Of a stretch of 64,000 nt of DNA, positions 16,953 through 25,439 are shown in pieces. Origin of the DNA: Vagococcus penaei (GTDB lineage: Bacteria; Bacillota; Bacilli; Lactobacillales; Vagococcaceae); NCBI RefSeq assembly GCF_001998885.1, contig NZ_CP019609.1, positions 1,352,001-1,416,000 on the forward strand. Reading direction: 5' to 3'. Both the position numbers and the translations under genes were made by a program. The notes beneath the pieces are model-generated. The model searched no databases. It was not told where the DNA came from and saw nothing but the letters and a program-made list of their open reading frames with translations. How positions within the stretch are numbered: the stretch's first letter is position 1; each line of letters opens with the position of its first letter.

Positions 16953-17153
16953 TTATTTTTTAAATCTTTTTATACAATAAAAAAGTGGAAAATTTCCAAG
17001 TAAAAAAACAAGCATAAATATTGTAAAAGGGGACATCAAAATTTCTTTAAATGAATACCCTGAATAAACCATTATTAAAATAGCTCCTAATAGAACAAAA
17101 CTGTCAAGCACTACATAATATAGTAAGAGGTGCTCGTTAATTTTTTTTAACAA
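16953..17153 (-). CDS. Probable bacteriocin immunity membrane protein, TTG start
   Basis: A 66-residue basic membrane protein with two helices ('LLYYVVLDSFVLLGAILIMVYSG', 'FTIFMLVFLLGNFPLFYCI') and a 'KRFKK' tail. It lies between the two bacteriocin genes, the usual place and type for an immunity protein. The frame has no early ATG; TTG 17153 is chosen because AAGGAG ends eight bases upstream inside the preceding bacteriocin gene, and its start overlaps that gene's stop, implying translational coupling. A longer upstream reading would just be a shadow of the bacteriocin frame. The immunity role is inference from size and context. Confidence 0.65.
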   Translation of the reverse strand: MLKKINEHLLLYYVVLDSFVLLGAILIMVYSGYSFKEILMSPFTIFMLVFLLGNFPLFYCIKRFKK

Positions 17154-17281
17154 GAGAGAGCAGCTCCTTTTAAACCTCCGCCTAAAATTATTCCACCTGC
17201 AACACCTGCAATACACTGACCTACTCCCCCAGCGTTAATATCTTTTACTTGAATATCTTTTAATTCTTGATACTTCTTCAT
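17147..17281 (-). CDS. Short class II bacteriocin precursor with double-glycine leader (44 residues)
   Basis: Leader 'MKKYQELKDIQVKDINAGG' is followed by a 25-residue mature peptide starting 'VGQCIAGVAGGIILGG' and ending '...ALSC', Gly-rich with two Cys. The Leu/Ile and 'INAGG' spacing fits double-glycine leaders. AGGAGG lies seven bases before the ATG. With the 73-residue peptide it could form a two-peptide bacteriocin, or each could act alone. It is the first gene of the minus-strand unit and follows a regulated promoter with LytTR-like repeats. It is too small for routine gene callers and may be missed in annotations. Confidence 0.82.
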   Translation of the reverse strand: MKKYQELKDIQVKDINAGGVGQCIAGVAGGIILGGGLKGAALSC

Positions 17282-17381
17282 TTGTTATTCCTCCTTATAT
17301 CTTTAAGACACCTAAGAGTTCTTATTTAGTAAGCTTTTTTTGAATTAATTTCCTAGTTGCCTTTTATTTTGAAGCAATTAA

Positions 17382-17446
17382 AGTATAACATTTTATAAAT
17401 TATTACTGATTATTCCTTCTGAAAGTACACGAAAATCCTTCCTGAG
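17382..17446 (-). promoter_or_regulatory. Regulated bacteriocin promoter with a pair of direct repeats
   Basis: In minus orientation, CTCAGGAAGGAT (from 17446) and TTCAGAAGGAAT (from 17423) repeat the AAGGA(A/T)T element at a 22-base interval, about two helical turns, as LytTR-type regulators require. An extended -10 TG-T-TATACT (TATACT at 17387-17382) follows about 27 bases after the second repeat, without a strong -35. This is the arrangement of activator-dependent bacteriocin promoters. Confidence 0.65.
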
Positions 17447-17462
17447 ATATAAAAAAAACAAG

Positions 17463-17540
17463 CTTAGGAATAGATTGAGTATCGTTCAGGAATACTTAAT
17501 AGTTTTAAAACAGTAATGTGTCATAATGCATGTATATAAT
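17463..17540 (+). promoter_or_regulatory. Regulated promoter of the inducing-peptide operon
   Basis: CTTAGGAATA (17463-17472) and TTCAGGAATA (17485-17494) are direct repeats 22 bases apart, sharing the AGGAATA core with the divergent bacteriocin promoter. TATAAT lies at 17535-17540, with only a weak -35 region. The fit is to binding by the LytTR regulator encoded at 19049, giving positive feedback. Confidence 0.65.
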
Positions 17541-17566
17541 CTATGAATACATAAAGGAGAATTTAT

Positions 17567-17707
17567 ATGTGTAAGAAGAATTTGTTAAATAATAAGTGTT
17601 CAAATGAGAAGTTGAAAAAAACAATTGGAGGAGATAGAGCAATTAAACAAGGAACTAGTGCAACCAGTGTAGCTCAGTGCTTACTTTCTTTGTTTAGAAA
17701 GTGTTAG
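17567..17707 (+). CDS. Double-glycine inducing peptide (bacteriocin pheromone) precursor
   Basis: A 46-residue product whose leader ends 'NEKLKKTIGG' (Gly-Gly at residues 21-22). The mature peptide is 24 residues, starts 'DRAIKQGTSATSV' and ends 'QCLLSLFRKC', cationic with two Cys. AAGGAG lies nine bases before the ATG. It is directly followed by a HPK10-type histidine kinase and a LytTR regulator, the fixed order of three-component pheromone systems such as plantaricin and enterocin loci, where this peptide is the signal. It could instead be another bacteriocin, but the position argues for pheromone. Two extra Cys in the leader are unusual. Confidence 0.8.
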   Translation: MCKKNLLNNKCSNEKLKKTIGGDRAIKQGTSATSVAQCLLSLFRKC

Positions 17708-17749
17708 AACTCTAGATTATTTGTTATTATTTAATCAGGAGGGGTTACC

Positions 17750-19036
17750 TTGATTACAATAGATACAAAAGCATATATGTTTCGTATGATAGTTAATATT
17801 TCTTTTCTATATTTTATGATTTTTTATATTAATAAAAGTCATGTTCAAAAAATTAAGGTAAAGCTACTTTTTTTATTGATTGTAACATTTTTGGCAGATG
17901 TCTTCATTCATTTTTCAGATATGATACCAATTTTTGGGGGATATTTTTTATTAAAAAAAAAGAATGAGAATGAAATAGTTTTATTTAACAACTTAATCAT
18001 ATGTGTATTGATTAATTACTGTATATCTATGTTGAGTTCAACTACAATGATTATTCTTTTTTCTAATAAAGGACCGAAGGGTTATAGTTATGTTCTAGTT
18101 CAAATTGGATTAGAAATAGTTTTGCTAGTGAGTTGTATTTTGATTTACAAAAAATATAACATCAAGGAGTCTATAGAAAAGTATAGTTCTAAAAAAACAG
18201 CGGTATGTTTATTATATTTAGTCACAATAACAATATTTTTGTCATATGTTGCACGATTTTATCAAATATTTGATCTTTTTATTATAGGAATTTTAACTTT
18301 TTTAATTATTCAAACAATATTTGTTCTTATTTTATTTTTTAGAATAAATATTAAGCAAAAAGAAAAGTATGAAGAAAAACTAAAAAATCAAGAACTTATT
18401 TATTTAAAAAAATATACGGATCAATTAGAAAAAAAACAAGATGAATTAATAAAATTTAGACATGATTATAAAAATTTATTATTAAGTTTTAAAGAAACTG
18501 CTTTTGAAAATGATAACGATGAATTATCAAAACAATTTCAACAATTGGAAAATTATTCAAATGCATATTTGTCAGACTTAGATTTTGATTATCGTAATTT
18601 TCATTATATTAAGAATAATTATTTAAAAAGTTTACTTATATCGAAATTTTATAGAGCTAATAAATATCAATTAGATTGTCATTTTGAGTGTTTAGAAATT
18701 ATAGATGACGTTCCAATACCTGTTTTTGATTGTGTAAGAGTATTGGGTATTATTTTGGATAATGCTATAGAAGCGGGTAAGGAAAGTAATGATAAGAAGA
18801 TGAGGCTTATGATTTATAAAGATGTAAATCAAATAGAGTTTTTAATAGAAAATAGTTGTTTAGAAAATGTATTACCTATCAAAAACATGTTAGATAATGG
18901 TTTTACAACTAAAAAAAATCATCAAGGAGTAGGAATGAGCACAGTTCAAGATATTAATAGGAAAAACCAAAACATGTTTGTTCAATATGAAAATAAAAAA
19001 AATTTTTTTATTACTCAAATTATTTTAATGTGGTAA
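17750..19036 (+). CDS. AgrC/ComD-type (HPK10) sensor histidine kinase
   Basis: Membrane receptor for the peptide pheromone. It is 428 residues long: about six hydrophobic segments in residues 8-200, a coiled-coil linker, the H-box 'IKFRHDYKNLLLSFK' (phospho-accepting His about residue 238), the N-box 'LGIILDNAIEAGKES' and the G-box 'TKKNHQGVGMSTV' of the GHKL ATPase. The absent D-box Asp pattern and short H-box are normal for this family. TTG 17750 is chosen because AGGAGG ends seven bases upstream. It lies between the peptide and regulator genes. The gene is distinctly AT-rich compared with flanking housekeeping genes, hinting at transfer. Confidence 0.92.
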   Translation: MITIDTKAYMFRMIVNISFLYFMIFYINKSHVQKIKVKLLFLLIVTFLADVFIHFSDMIPIFGGYFLLKKKNENEIVLFNNLIICVLINYCISMLSSTTMIILFSNKGPKGYSYVLVQIGLEIVLLVSCILIYKKYNIKESIEKYSSKKTAVCLLYLVTITIFLSYVARFYQIFDLFIIGILTFLIIQTIFVLILFFRINIKQKEKYEEKLKNQELIYLKKYTDQLEKKQDELIKFRHDYKNLLLSFKETAFENDNDELSKQFQQLENYSNAYLSDLDFDYRNFHYIKNNYLKSLLISKFYRANKYQLDCHFECLEIIDDVPIPVFDCVRVLGIILDNAIEAGKESNDKKMRLMIYKDVNQIEFLIENSCLENVLPIKNMLDNGFTTKKNHQGVGMSTVQDINRKNQNMFVQYENKKNFFITQIILMW

Positions 19037-19048
19037 GGAGGATAACTT

Positions 19049-19792
19049 ATGGGATACCCCATTGTTATTTGTGAGGACCAAGTTGTCCAATTAAATCAAT
19101 TAGAAACAATTATACAAAACTTTATTTTATTTCATAATAGTTTATTTCAAATTAATTTGAAAACACAAAGTCCAATTGAAGTTGAAAATTATTTAGAGAC
19201 ATTCAATCCTATGCAGGGGATATATTTTTTAGATATTGATTTGAATCATGAAATAAATGGAATAGATTTAGCAGAAAAAATACGCTCAAAAGATGTTCAA
19301 GCTAAAATAATTTTTGTTACAACCCACGATGAAATGGTACCTTTAACGATTCAACGTCGAGTTGAGACGCTAGGATTTGTTACAAAAGATCAACCATTTG
19401 AAGATTATCGAGCAGAGATTATTGAATTATTAGCTCTAGCTCAAAAAAGAATTGATGCGACAAGAACAAGTACTAATCAGGCCTTTATTTTCTCTGTGGG
19501 CTCTCAGACGTTTACTTTGGATTTGCAAGAAGTACTATTTATTGAATCATCAATACTTCCCCATCGAGTAATACTTTATGCTAAAAATGGGCAATATGAG
19601 TTTTATGGAAATTTAACAGAATTAGAGAGAAAATACCCTATGTTTTTTAGAATTAATCGTTCTTGTTTATCTAATTTATCAAATACACAACAAATAAATT
19701 ATAAAACAAGAAATATTCATTTTGATTCGGATTTAGTTAGAACTTTTTCATTAGGAAAGGCCACAAAAATTAAAGAACATTTAGAAAAATAA
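19049..19792 (+). CDS. LytTR-family response regulator (AgrA/ComE/PlnC type)
   Basis: Transcription activator of the bacteriocin regulon. The receiver domain (about residues 1-125) has 'YPIVICEDQVVQ' (acidic pocket), 'GIYFLDIDLNHEINGIDLAEKIR' (phospho-acceptor Asp about residue 60), 'IIFVTTHDEM' and 'GFVTKD' (conserved Lys). The LytTR DNA-binding domain (about 145-247) has 'EVLFIESSILPHRVILYAKNGQYEFYGNLTELE' and 'FFRINRSCLSN'. AAGGAGG lies seven bases before the ATG. It follows the kinase by 12 bases. Targets are probably the two divergent promoters with 22-base-spaced direct repeats at 17382-17540. Confidence 0.93.
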   Translation: MGYPIVICEDQVVQLNQLETIIQNFILFHNSLFQINLKTQSPIEVENYLETFNPMQGIYFLDIDLNHEINGIDLAEKIRSKDVQAKIIFVTTHDEMVPLTIQRRVETLGFVTKDQPFEDYRAEIIELLALAQKRIDATRTSTNQAFIFSVGSQTFTLDLQEVLFIESSILPHRVILYAKNGQYEFYGNLTELERKYPMFFRINRSCLSNLSNTQQINYKTRNIHFDSDLVRTFSLGKATKIKEHLEK

Positions 19793-19825
19793 ATATTTTT
19801 ATGTTTAGTAGAAAGGGTTAGTAAT

Positions 19826-19972
19826 ATGTGGTATCCATATATTAAACAACTGGACCAAAAAGATTGTGGTGTCACGTGTCTTGCGATGATTTTTAAAAGT
19901 AATGGTATGGAAATTCCCATTCGGTTGTGTCAAGAATTATGTGTAAATGGAAAAATCCACTCTGTTGGTTAA
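19826..19972 (+). pseudogene. Bacteriocin C39-peptidase ABC exporter, truncated by an IS
   Basis: 'MWYPYIKQLDQKDCGVTCLAMIFKSNGMEIPI' (written here in part; residues 1-32) is the start of a C39 peptidase, with the catalytic Cys in 'QKDCGVTCLA'. From 19923 the frame runs into the IS end and stops after 48 codons, so the catalytic His and Asp, the membrane domain and the ATPase domain are all missing. AAAGGG precedes the ATG. It follows the response regulator by 33 bases, in the place of the LagD/PlnG-type exporter that cleaves double-glycine leaders. No 3' remainder is found beyond the IS. Confidence 0.85.
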
Positions 19973-21250
19973 GTTAAAACATTGATTCTAATGTATCCTG
20001 TATTTCTTTAAATCCTTTATGAACTCGACATAAAAATTTTTGATTGTAGCTGTTAAATTGAGTGACTAGGAATCTCTCTAGAGATTCTTCATTAGGGAAT
20101 TGCTCTTTTCTTTTTGTATATTTCTTTAATTGTTTGTTAAACCCTTCAATCAAATTAGTTGAGTAAATAGTTCTTCTGATTGATGGAGGAAAATTATAAA
20201 AGGTTAATATAGCAGGATTCATGAGTAATTTAACTACTCGTGGATACTGCTTTTTCCATTTATCTATCATAAAACTGATTTGATTCATGGCTTCTTCTTT
20301 TGAATCTGCTTGATAAACTAATTTGAAATCATTACAGATTTCTTGTAGATCACTAACGCGAACCTTATGAGCGATATTTCTAGAGACGTGAACACAGCAT
20401 TGTTGAAATTGTGCATTTGGATAAATACTATGGATACTATCGTTAATACCACTTAAACCATCAGTTACGACTAATAAAACCTCTTCTAAACCACGGTCTT
20501 TTAGGTCTTGAAGTATCTCTTTCCAAACGTAAGCAGATTCAGTTGGAGCAATGGTAAATCCAAGAATTTCTTTGGTTCCATCTAATCGAATACCAATCAC
20601 AATATAAATGGCTTCTTTTGAAACGGTTTGTCTTGTTAATGGAATATGAGTAGCATCCATAAAAACAACTGAACATTTAGGTTCTAAAGTTCTTTCTTTA
20701 AAAGCTAAAACATCTTCAGATACAATTTTACTTATGTTTGAAATAGTTTGTGGTGTGTAATAATGACCATATATTTTTTCAATTAAATCAGAGATTTCAG
20801 ACATGGTTATTCCTTTTTTAAATAGCTGAATAATAGTAGTTTCTAAGGAATCATTCGTTCTTTTATAGGCAGGTAATGTTTGTTGAGAAAACTCACCATT
20901 TCTATCTCTAGGAATGGTCAAGTTTAATTCTCCATACTCTGTTTTGAATGACTGTGAATAATTCCCATTTCGGGAATTTCCTGAATTAAATCCAGCACGA
21001 TCGTATTTTTCATAATCAAGAAAAGCTGTTAATTCAGCTTGTAGAAGTGTATTGATAGCTAGTTCTAAATGATGGCGAAATAAATCATCTAAATCGCCGT
21101 TATTGATTAGTGTTTCCATAATTTCTGTAGTAAAATTAGTCATGAGAAAGTCCTCCTATAAAATTTTTGTGTCGTAACTTTAATTTTACAGAATGGACTT
21201 TCTCTTTTTCTACCCTAAATTTCTATTTACACAAAATATTTTACGCTATC
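19923..21250 (-). mobile_element. IS256-family insertion sequence
   Basis: About 1.33 kb bounded by imperfect inverted repeats. The left end starts GGTTGTGTCAAG and continues ATTATGTGTAAATGG; the right end, read on the minus strand, starts GATAGCGTAAAA and continues TATTTTGTGTAAATAG. They match at about 19 of 28 positions, best over GTGTAAAT. A single transposase of IS256 type fills it. Flanks show only a flush ATTC on both sides, not the usual 8-9 base target duplication, and the interrupted exporter does not continue at the right flank, so a deletion next to the IS is likely. The exact ends are inferred. Confidence 0.8.
19974..21143 (-). CDS. IS256-family transposase
   Basis: DDE transposase of 389 residues, the usual length (IS256/IS905/IS1310 group). 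Catalytic residues are visible: first Asp in 'VVFMDATHIPL', second Asp in 'VVTDGLSGIND', Glu in 'TNLIEGFNKQLKKY'. 'HVSRNI' and 'CCVHVSRN' between them are family landmarks. The frame is intact and preceded by AGGAGG, so the element may be active. It is transcribed opposite to the bacteriocin sensing genes it interrupts. Confidence 0.96.
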   Translation of the reverse strand: MTNFTTEIMETLINNGDLDDLFRHHLELAINTLLQAELTAFLDYEKYDRAGFNSGNSRNGNYSQSFKTEYGELNLTIPRDRNGEFSQQTLPAYKRTNDSLETTIIQLFKKGITMSEISDLIEKIYGHYYTPQTISNISKIVSEDVLAFKERTLEPKCSVVFMDATHIPLTRQTVSKEAIYIVIGIRLDGTKEILGFTIAPTESAYVWKEILQDLKDRGLEEVLLVVTDGLSGINDSIHSIYPNAQFQQCCVHVSRNIAHKVRVSDLQEICNDFKLVYQADSKEEAMNQISFMIDKWKKQYPRVVKLLMNPAILTFYNFPPSIRRTIYSTNLIEGFNKQLKKYTKRKEQFPNEESLERFLVTQFNSYNQKFLCRVHKGFKEIQDTLESMF

Positions 21251-21443
21251 ATTCTTATAGAGTAAGATAATATTTATTAGTATTATATATTGGGAAAATA
21301 ATAACAAAAAAATGTTTTTTAACTATATAAATTATTTATCTAGCCTATTCAAGGTAAGATAAATATGGTAACATTTCAATATACCACCTTTTATGAACAA
21401 GAAAAAACATTAACTAATTAGATATGAAAGTAGGTGATGCATA

Positions 21444-24400
21444 ATGAGAAAAAAGAGTTTATTGATTACATTAGGTCTAACTAGTATCTTATTTTTTTCA
21501 ATGGTACATCATCCAGTGATTGGATATGCGATTGATACAGATGAAGATACTCTCGTACAAAAAGCTCAGGTAAGAGATAATTCTTTAGGAAAACAACAAT
21601 TTATACAAATAGATGACTCTCTTCCTACAACCGATTTTTCTGATGAAAACCTGTTCATTAAAGGTTATAAAAATAAAAACAACTTATTTAATAATTTGGA
21701 AGAGTATCAATTAAATACTGATGGAACGGGTATTATTGCTAAAAATATCGGAAAAGAAATTTCAGAGATACAAGCATTAAATGGTGATAAAGACGCATTG
21801 AAGAAATTAATTTTAACAGATAATGAAGCAAAAGCTTATGGGTTATTGGGCGGAAAGAGAATCGATGTAACCGATCAGATAATAATTGATGATTTGAAAG
21901 GACTAGAACAAGCTACAGCCAATGGTCTTGAAGAGTACAAGATTCAGTTAAGAGTTCCAGCAGAAGTAACTGGTACAGGAATAGCGTTAATGAGTGAAGT
22001 AATTGTGTATGTAGGGAAAGTTACAAAAGTTCATACATGGGATGAACTTGATAAAGCTTTTATGAGTAATGATATACAGATTATTGACGTTCAAAATTCA
22101 ATGACGAATATCCATACTAATCGCTCTGATCGTGTGTTAGCAGATAATCGTTCCGACTATGTTTTATTGGGTAATGGTCATTCATTGGACTTTTTGGGCT
22201 ATTCTTATAAATGGGGAAACAATACGAATATTACGCATAAACCGATCATTGACAATGTTGACATGTATGGTGGACATTATTTTGGTCCTGTCACAATGTG
22301 GGACCGAAATGGGTATGGCTCAAGTATTACCTATCGTAATGTGAATTATACTGGTTCGCAAGTGACAGCTTCTTTTCAAGCAGTGATTCGTTTTGAAGGT
22401 AAAAATAATATTCGGTCATCGGGTTCACAATATACATCATATGACGGAATTGTTCGTAATATGGCTGGTGGGGGAGATAACGATCAATCGGGTTTAGAAT
22501 CGCATACCTTAGTCTTTGGTGAAAACACGGATACTTTAATCGAGGTGACGAATGGTGATGGGGTAATCTTGGGTAGTTGGTATTCTGATTGGGATGAGGT
22601 ATCACGTATCCAACCTTCTATGACAGTTGAAGAAAATGCGAATGCAACAATTCGAACGTTAGGTAATGCTGGCGAGAGTAATTCATGGCAGACAACGGGT
22701 GGGACAATTCCTTCTGTTATCAGTATGCAACGTAATGGAAAAATAACCGTTGGAAAAAAGGCGAATTTAACGATTGAAACAGCGGATGGTACGACACGTG
22801 TACCTATAAGAATGGGTTACAATACTTCTGTGCCAAAAGAGTGGCAAACAAGTATTGAAATTGGTGAAGACAGTCAATTAAATATTAACGCCAATGGTCC
22901 AATTGAAACAGCTAGTTCTCGAGCGGCTATCATGATGCAAGATAGTTCGTTGATTGACATCGGTCGTAACTCTAAGTTAACGCTCAATGCTAATAATATG
23001 ACAACTGGTGCACCGGTTATTTCAATGGGACGTAATGCTAACATTAAAGTAGATGAAGCAGGTCAGTTCTTGGTCGATAAAACTAACGGACGTGGACGTA
23101 TATTAGACTTGTCTGCGGGATCGAATTTCTTAGTTAGTGATGAAGGTATTGCAAGATTTCGTTCAACAGGAGAAGTAAGTTCAACAGATGCGATGATTCA
23201 CGGTGGACGGGATTCTAGTTTTATAGTAGGCGATCGAGGTATATTTGAATCAACGATTGTTGACGGAGCAACTACTCGTAATATGCTAGATTTTGATAGT
23301 AATGCAACGTTCACTTTTGCTAATGCTCGTAAAGTTGATTTGGATGGTCGGGGTAATCCGAATGCTGAATTAATTAGTATGACTCAACCAGGAAAGTTTA
23401 CTGCAGATATCCAAGAAGTTATGGCTTGGAAAAATGAGGACTCTAATCGAGAGGAACCAACATTTACTTGGACACCTATGTACGGTATCAAAGTAGATTA
23501 TAATGGTTCGAAAGTGACAAAAGCGTCAGGTAATAGTGTGACAAAACCAATTCAAGATAGTTTCATTGATAATTATCGTACAGAAAATTTTTCACGGGTA
23601 TTGTATAACTATATTCCTGATGTCGTGCTACGTTTTGATGAACCAAGCGATAATCGTGAATTAACTAATGGACGTGAGTTGACAGGTGTTGTTAATAATA
23701 ACGCAGCACTACAATTTTATCTTGTGAAAGATGAAAATGATGCTAGTCAAGATGTCTTACTAACACGCCCTACTGTACCGTCACCTGTTGAAGGTGATTC
23801 CCGTTTATTTCATACAATTGCTGATGGGGATGGAAAGTTTACGTATGTCTTACCTGAAAATTTACCCCTCCGAGCAGGTGAAAAAATTAAAGCTTATGCT
23901 TGGCTAAATGGTAAGGATGCTACTGAAGTACAAACAGTTGTCGATAAAACTCCTCCGACGGGTGAAGGAAAAGACTATGTGAGTTTTGTAGGTGAAGAAC
24001 TACCCGATCCAAGTATCTTTGTTCAAAATCCTCAAGATACTAATCCTAAAAAGCAAAATTTTACCTATGAATATGTTGATCGTAATGCAGTATTAGAGTT
24101 ATTAAAAAAACCTAATATTTCAGGAGAAGATGTTTCAATTTATTTATATGATGATGCCAAAAATAGAGCAGTTGTGACGGGTTCACTAAAAGTTTACAAA
24201 CAGGCAAGTGGTATAAATGCTAATACTCCAGTGACATTGTCGTACAGTGATATTAAAGAAATGGATGACCAAACTCTGAGTAATTATATTATAATGCAAA
24301 GTCAACCAAGTGGTTATAGTATTTCTGATGGTCAACTATCCGTTTGGAAAGATACAATTAAATTTAAAGTTACTGATTTAGGTGAGTTGAAAGGCTTACA

Positions 24401-25205
24401 AAATCTAGTATCAGATAAGGATTATCCAGTAACACTAGCCTTACCAAAAGAAGTAACAGGTTTATCTGCTGATATCACAGAAACAATAGTTGTTAACATC
24501 ATTAATCTGGATGCTATTTTAACGATTGAATTTCAAGATGAAAGTGGCCAAGTTCTGACTGACTATACAATGACTATTGGTCATGGTCAATCAATAGATC
24601 AAGAATTATATGTGGGTGACACTCTCGATTTGACACAGCCTGAATATAGCGCAATTGATAAACAACTAAATACCTTAGAAACAACAGGTTATGCTATTAG
24701 TATGCGACCAGATAATGAGACAAAAGTTAAAATTGACGCGACTGAGCAGACACTTATCTATCAAGTTAATGGTCAGCTATTTTTTCAATCAACACCAAGT
24801 ACAATTGATTTTGGTAAATTGACGTATAATGCAAGAAAAAATAGAGTAGACAATCCTAAAATTGCAGGTGATTTAGTCATTGCAGATACACGTGCAAATA
24901 AATCAAAAGGTTGGCGTTTGACAGCTACTTTAGAAAATGACATGCATAATCCTAAGACTGGTTCAGTTATGAGTGAGTCGTTACAATATGTCACACATAA
25001 TGGGGAATTGATTGTATTAAATAAAGAGGAAAATATTATTTATCAAAATGATAATGGAGGGACTTATGATATTACGAATGATTGGGGAAATACGGGGACA
25101 ACACCTGGCTTGAAATTAATTGCAGATCCTAGAAAAACGACGGGTTCTAATATCGGAAATTATCAGACTACTATTATATGGACAGTCACTGCAGATCAAC
25201 CTTAA
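21444..25205 (+). CDS. Large WxL-domain surface protein with pectate-lyase-like adhesive region
   Basis: A secreted protein of 1253 residues. It has a signal peptide (residues 1 to about 29, ending 'HHPVIGYA'), a mixed N-terminal region, a beta-helix-like section of the pectate-lyase-like adhesive type (about 195-600; 'VHTWDELDKAFMSNDIQIIDV', repeated asparagine ladders), an Ig-like section (about 720-840) and a C-terminal WxL domain (about 1110-1253). The WxL domain has both signature sites, 'GWRLTATL' and 'TIIWTVTADQ'. WxL domains bind peptidoglycan non-covalently, so this is a probable adhesin or matrix-binding protein. It is the first of three WxL-system genes. The start follows AGGTGATGC. 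Confidence 0.85.
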   Translation: MRKKSLLITLGLTSILFFSMVHHPVIGYAIDTDEDTLVQKAQVRDNSLGKQQFIQIDDSLPTTDFSDENLFIKGYKNKNNLFNNLEEYQLNTDGTGIIAKNIGKEISEIQALNGDKDALKKLILTDNEAKAYGLLGGKRIDVTDQIIIDDLKGLEQATANGLEEYKIQLRVPAEVTGTGIALMSEVIVYVGKVTKVHTWDELDKAFMSNDIQIIDVQNSMTNIHTNRSDRVLADNRSDYVLLGNGHSLDFLGYSYKWGNNTNITHKPIIDNVDMYGGHYFGPVTMWDRNGYGSSITYRNVNYTGSQVTASFQAVIRFEGKNNIRSSGSQYTSYDGIVRNMAGGGDNDQSGLESHTLVFGENTDTLIEVTNGDGVILGSWYSDWDEVSRIQPSMTVEENANATIRTLGNAGESNSWQTTGGTIPSVISMQRNGKITVGKKANLTIETADGTTRVPIRMGYNTSVPKEWQTSIEIGEDSQLNINANGPIETASSRAAIMMQDSSLIDIGRNSKLTLNANNMTTGAPVISMGRNANIKVDEAGQFLVDKTNGRGRILDLSAGSNFLVSDEGIARFRSTGEVSSTDAMIHGGRDSSFIVGDRGIFESTIVDGATTRNMLDFDSNATFTFANARKVDLDGRGNPNAELISMTQPGKFTADIQEVMAWKNEDSNREEPTFTWTPMYGIKVDYNGSKVTKASGNSVTKPIQDSFIDNYRTENFSRVLYNYIPDVVLRFDEPSDNRELTNGRELTGVVNNNAALQFYLVKDENDASQDVLLTRPTVPSPVEGDSRLFHTIADGDGKFTYVLPENLPLRAGEKIKAYAWLNGKDATEVQTVVDKTPPTGEGKDYVSFVGEELPDPSIFVQNPQDTNPKKQNFTYEYVDRNAVLELLKKPNISGEDVSIYLYDDAKNRAVVTGSLKVYKQASGINANTPVTLSYSDIKEMDDQTLSNYIIMQSQPSGYSISDGQLSVWKDTIKFKVTDLGELKGLQNLVSDKDYPVTLALPKEVTGLSADITETIVVNIINLDAILTIEFQDESGQVLTDYTMTIGHGQSIDQELYVGDTLDLTQPEYSAIDKQLNTLETTGYAISMRPDNETKVKIDATEQTLIYQVNGQLFFQSTPSTIDFGKLTYNARKNRVDNPKIAGDLVIADTRANKSKGWRLTATLENDMHNPKTGSVMSESLQYVTHNGELIVLNKEENIIYQNDNGGTYDITNDWGNTGTTPGLKLIADPRKTTGSNIGNYQTTIIWTVTADQP

Positions 25206-25439
25206 TGCTTAACAAGATTGTGATTTTCTTGACTCAATGTTCATTATAGCGTGGTTTAGATATGAAAAGAATTTACTAATTGCCTATTTGCCTATTGTCT
25301 ATAAATAATTGAATAAATAATCACATGATAGCACGATACGAGTGGTCCATTAGGTTATATGTTTGAAAAAGTAGATCATACTTAGCTAATTAATCTAAGC
25401 AAAAGATTAATACCACGGTTTAAAAATTAGGAGGAATTA

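Noticed and set aside
16953-17216. An 87-codon protein starting at 17216.
   Set aside because: Its first 21 codons are just the bacteriocin gene read in another frame; the TTG at 17153 with its own ribosome site explains the real part.
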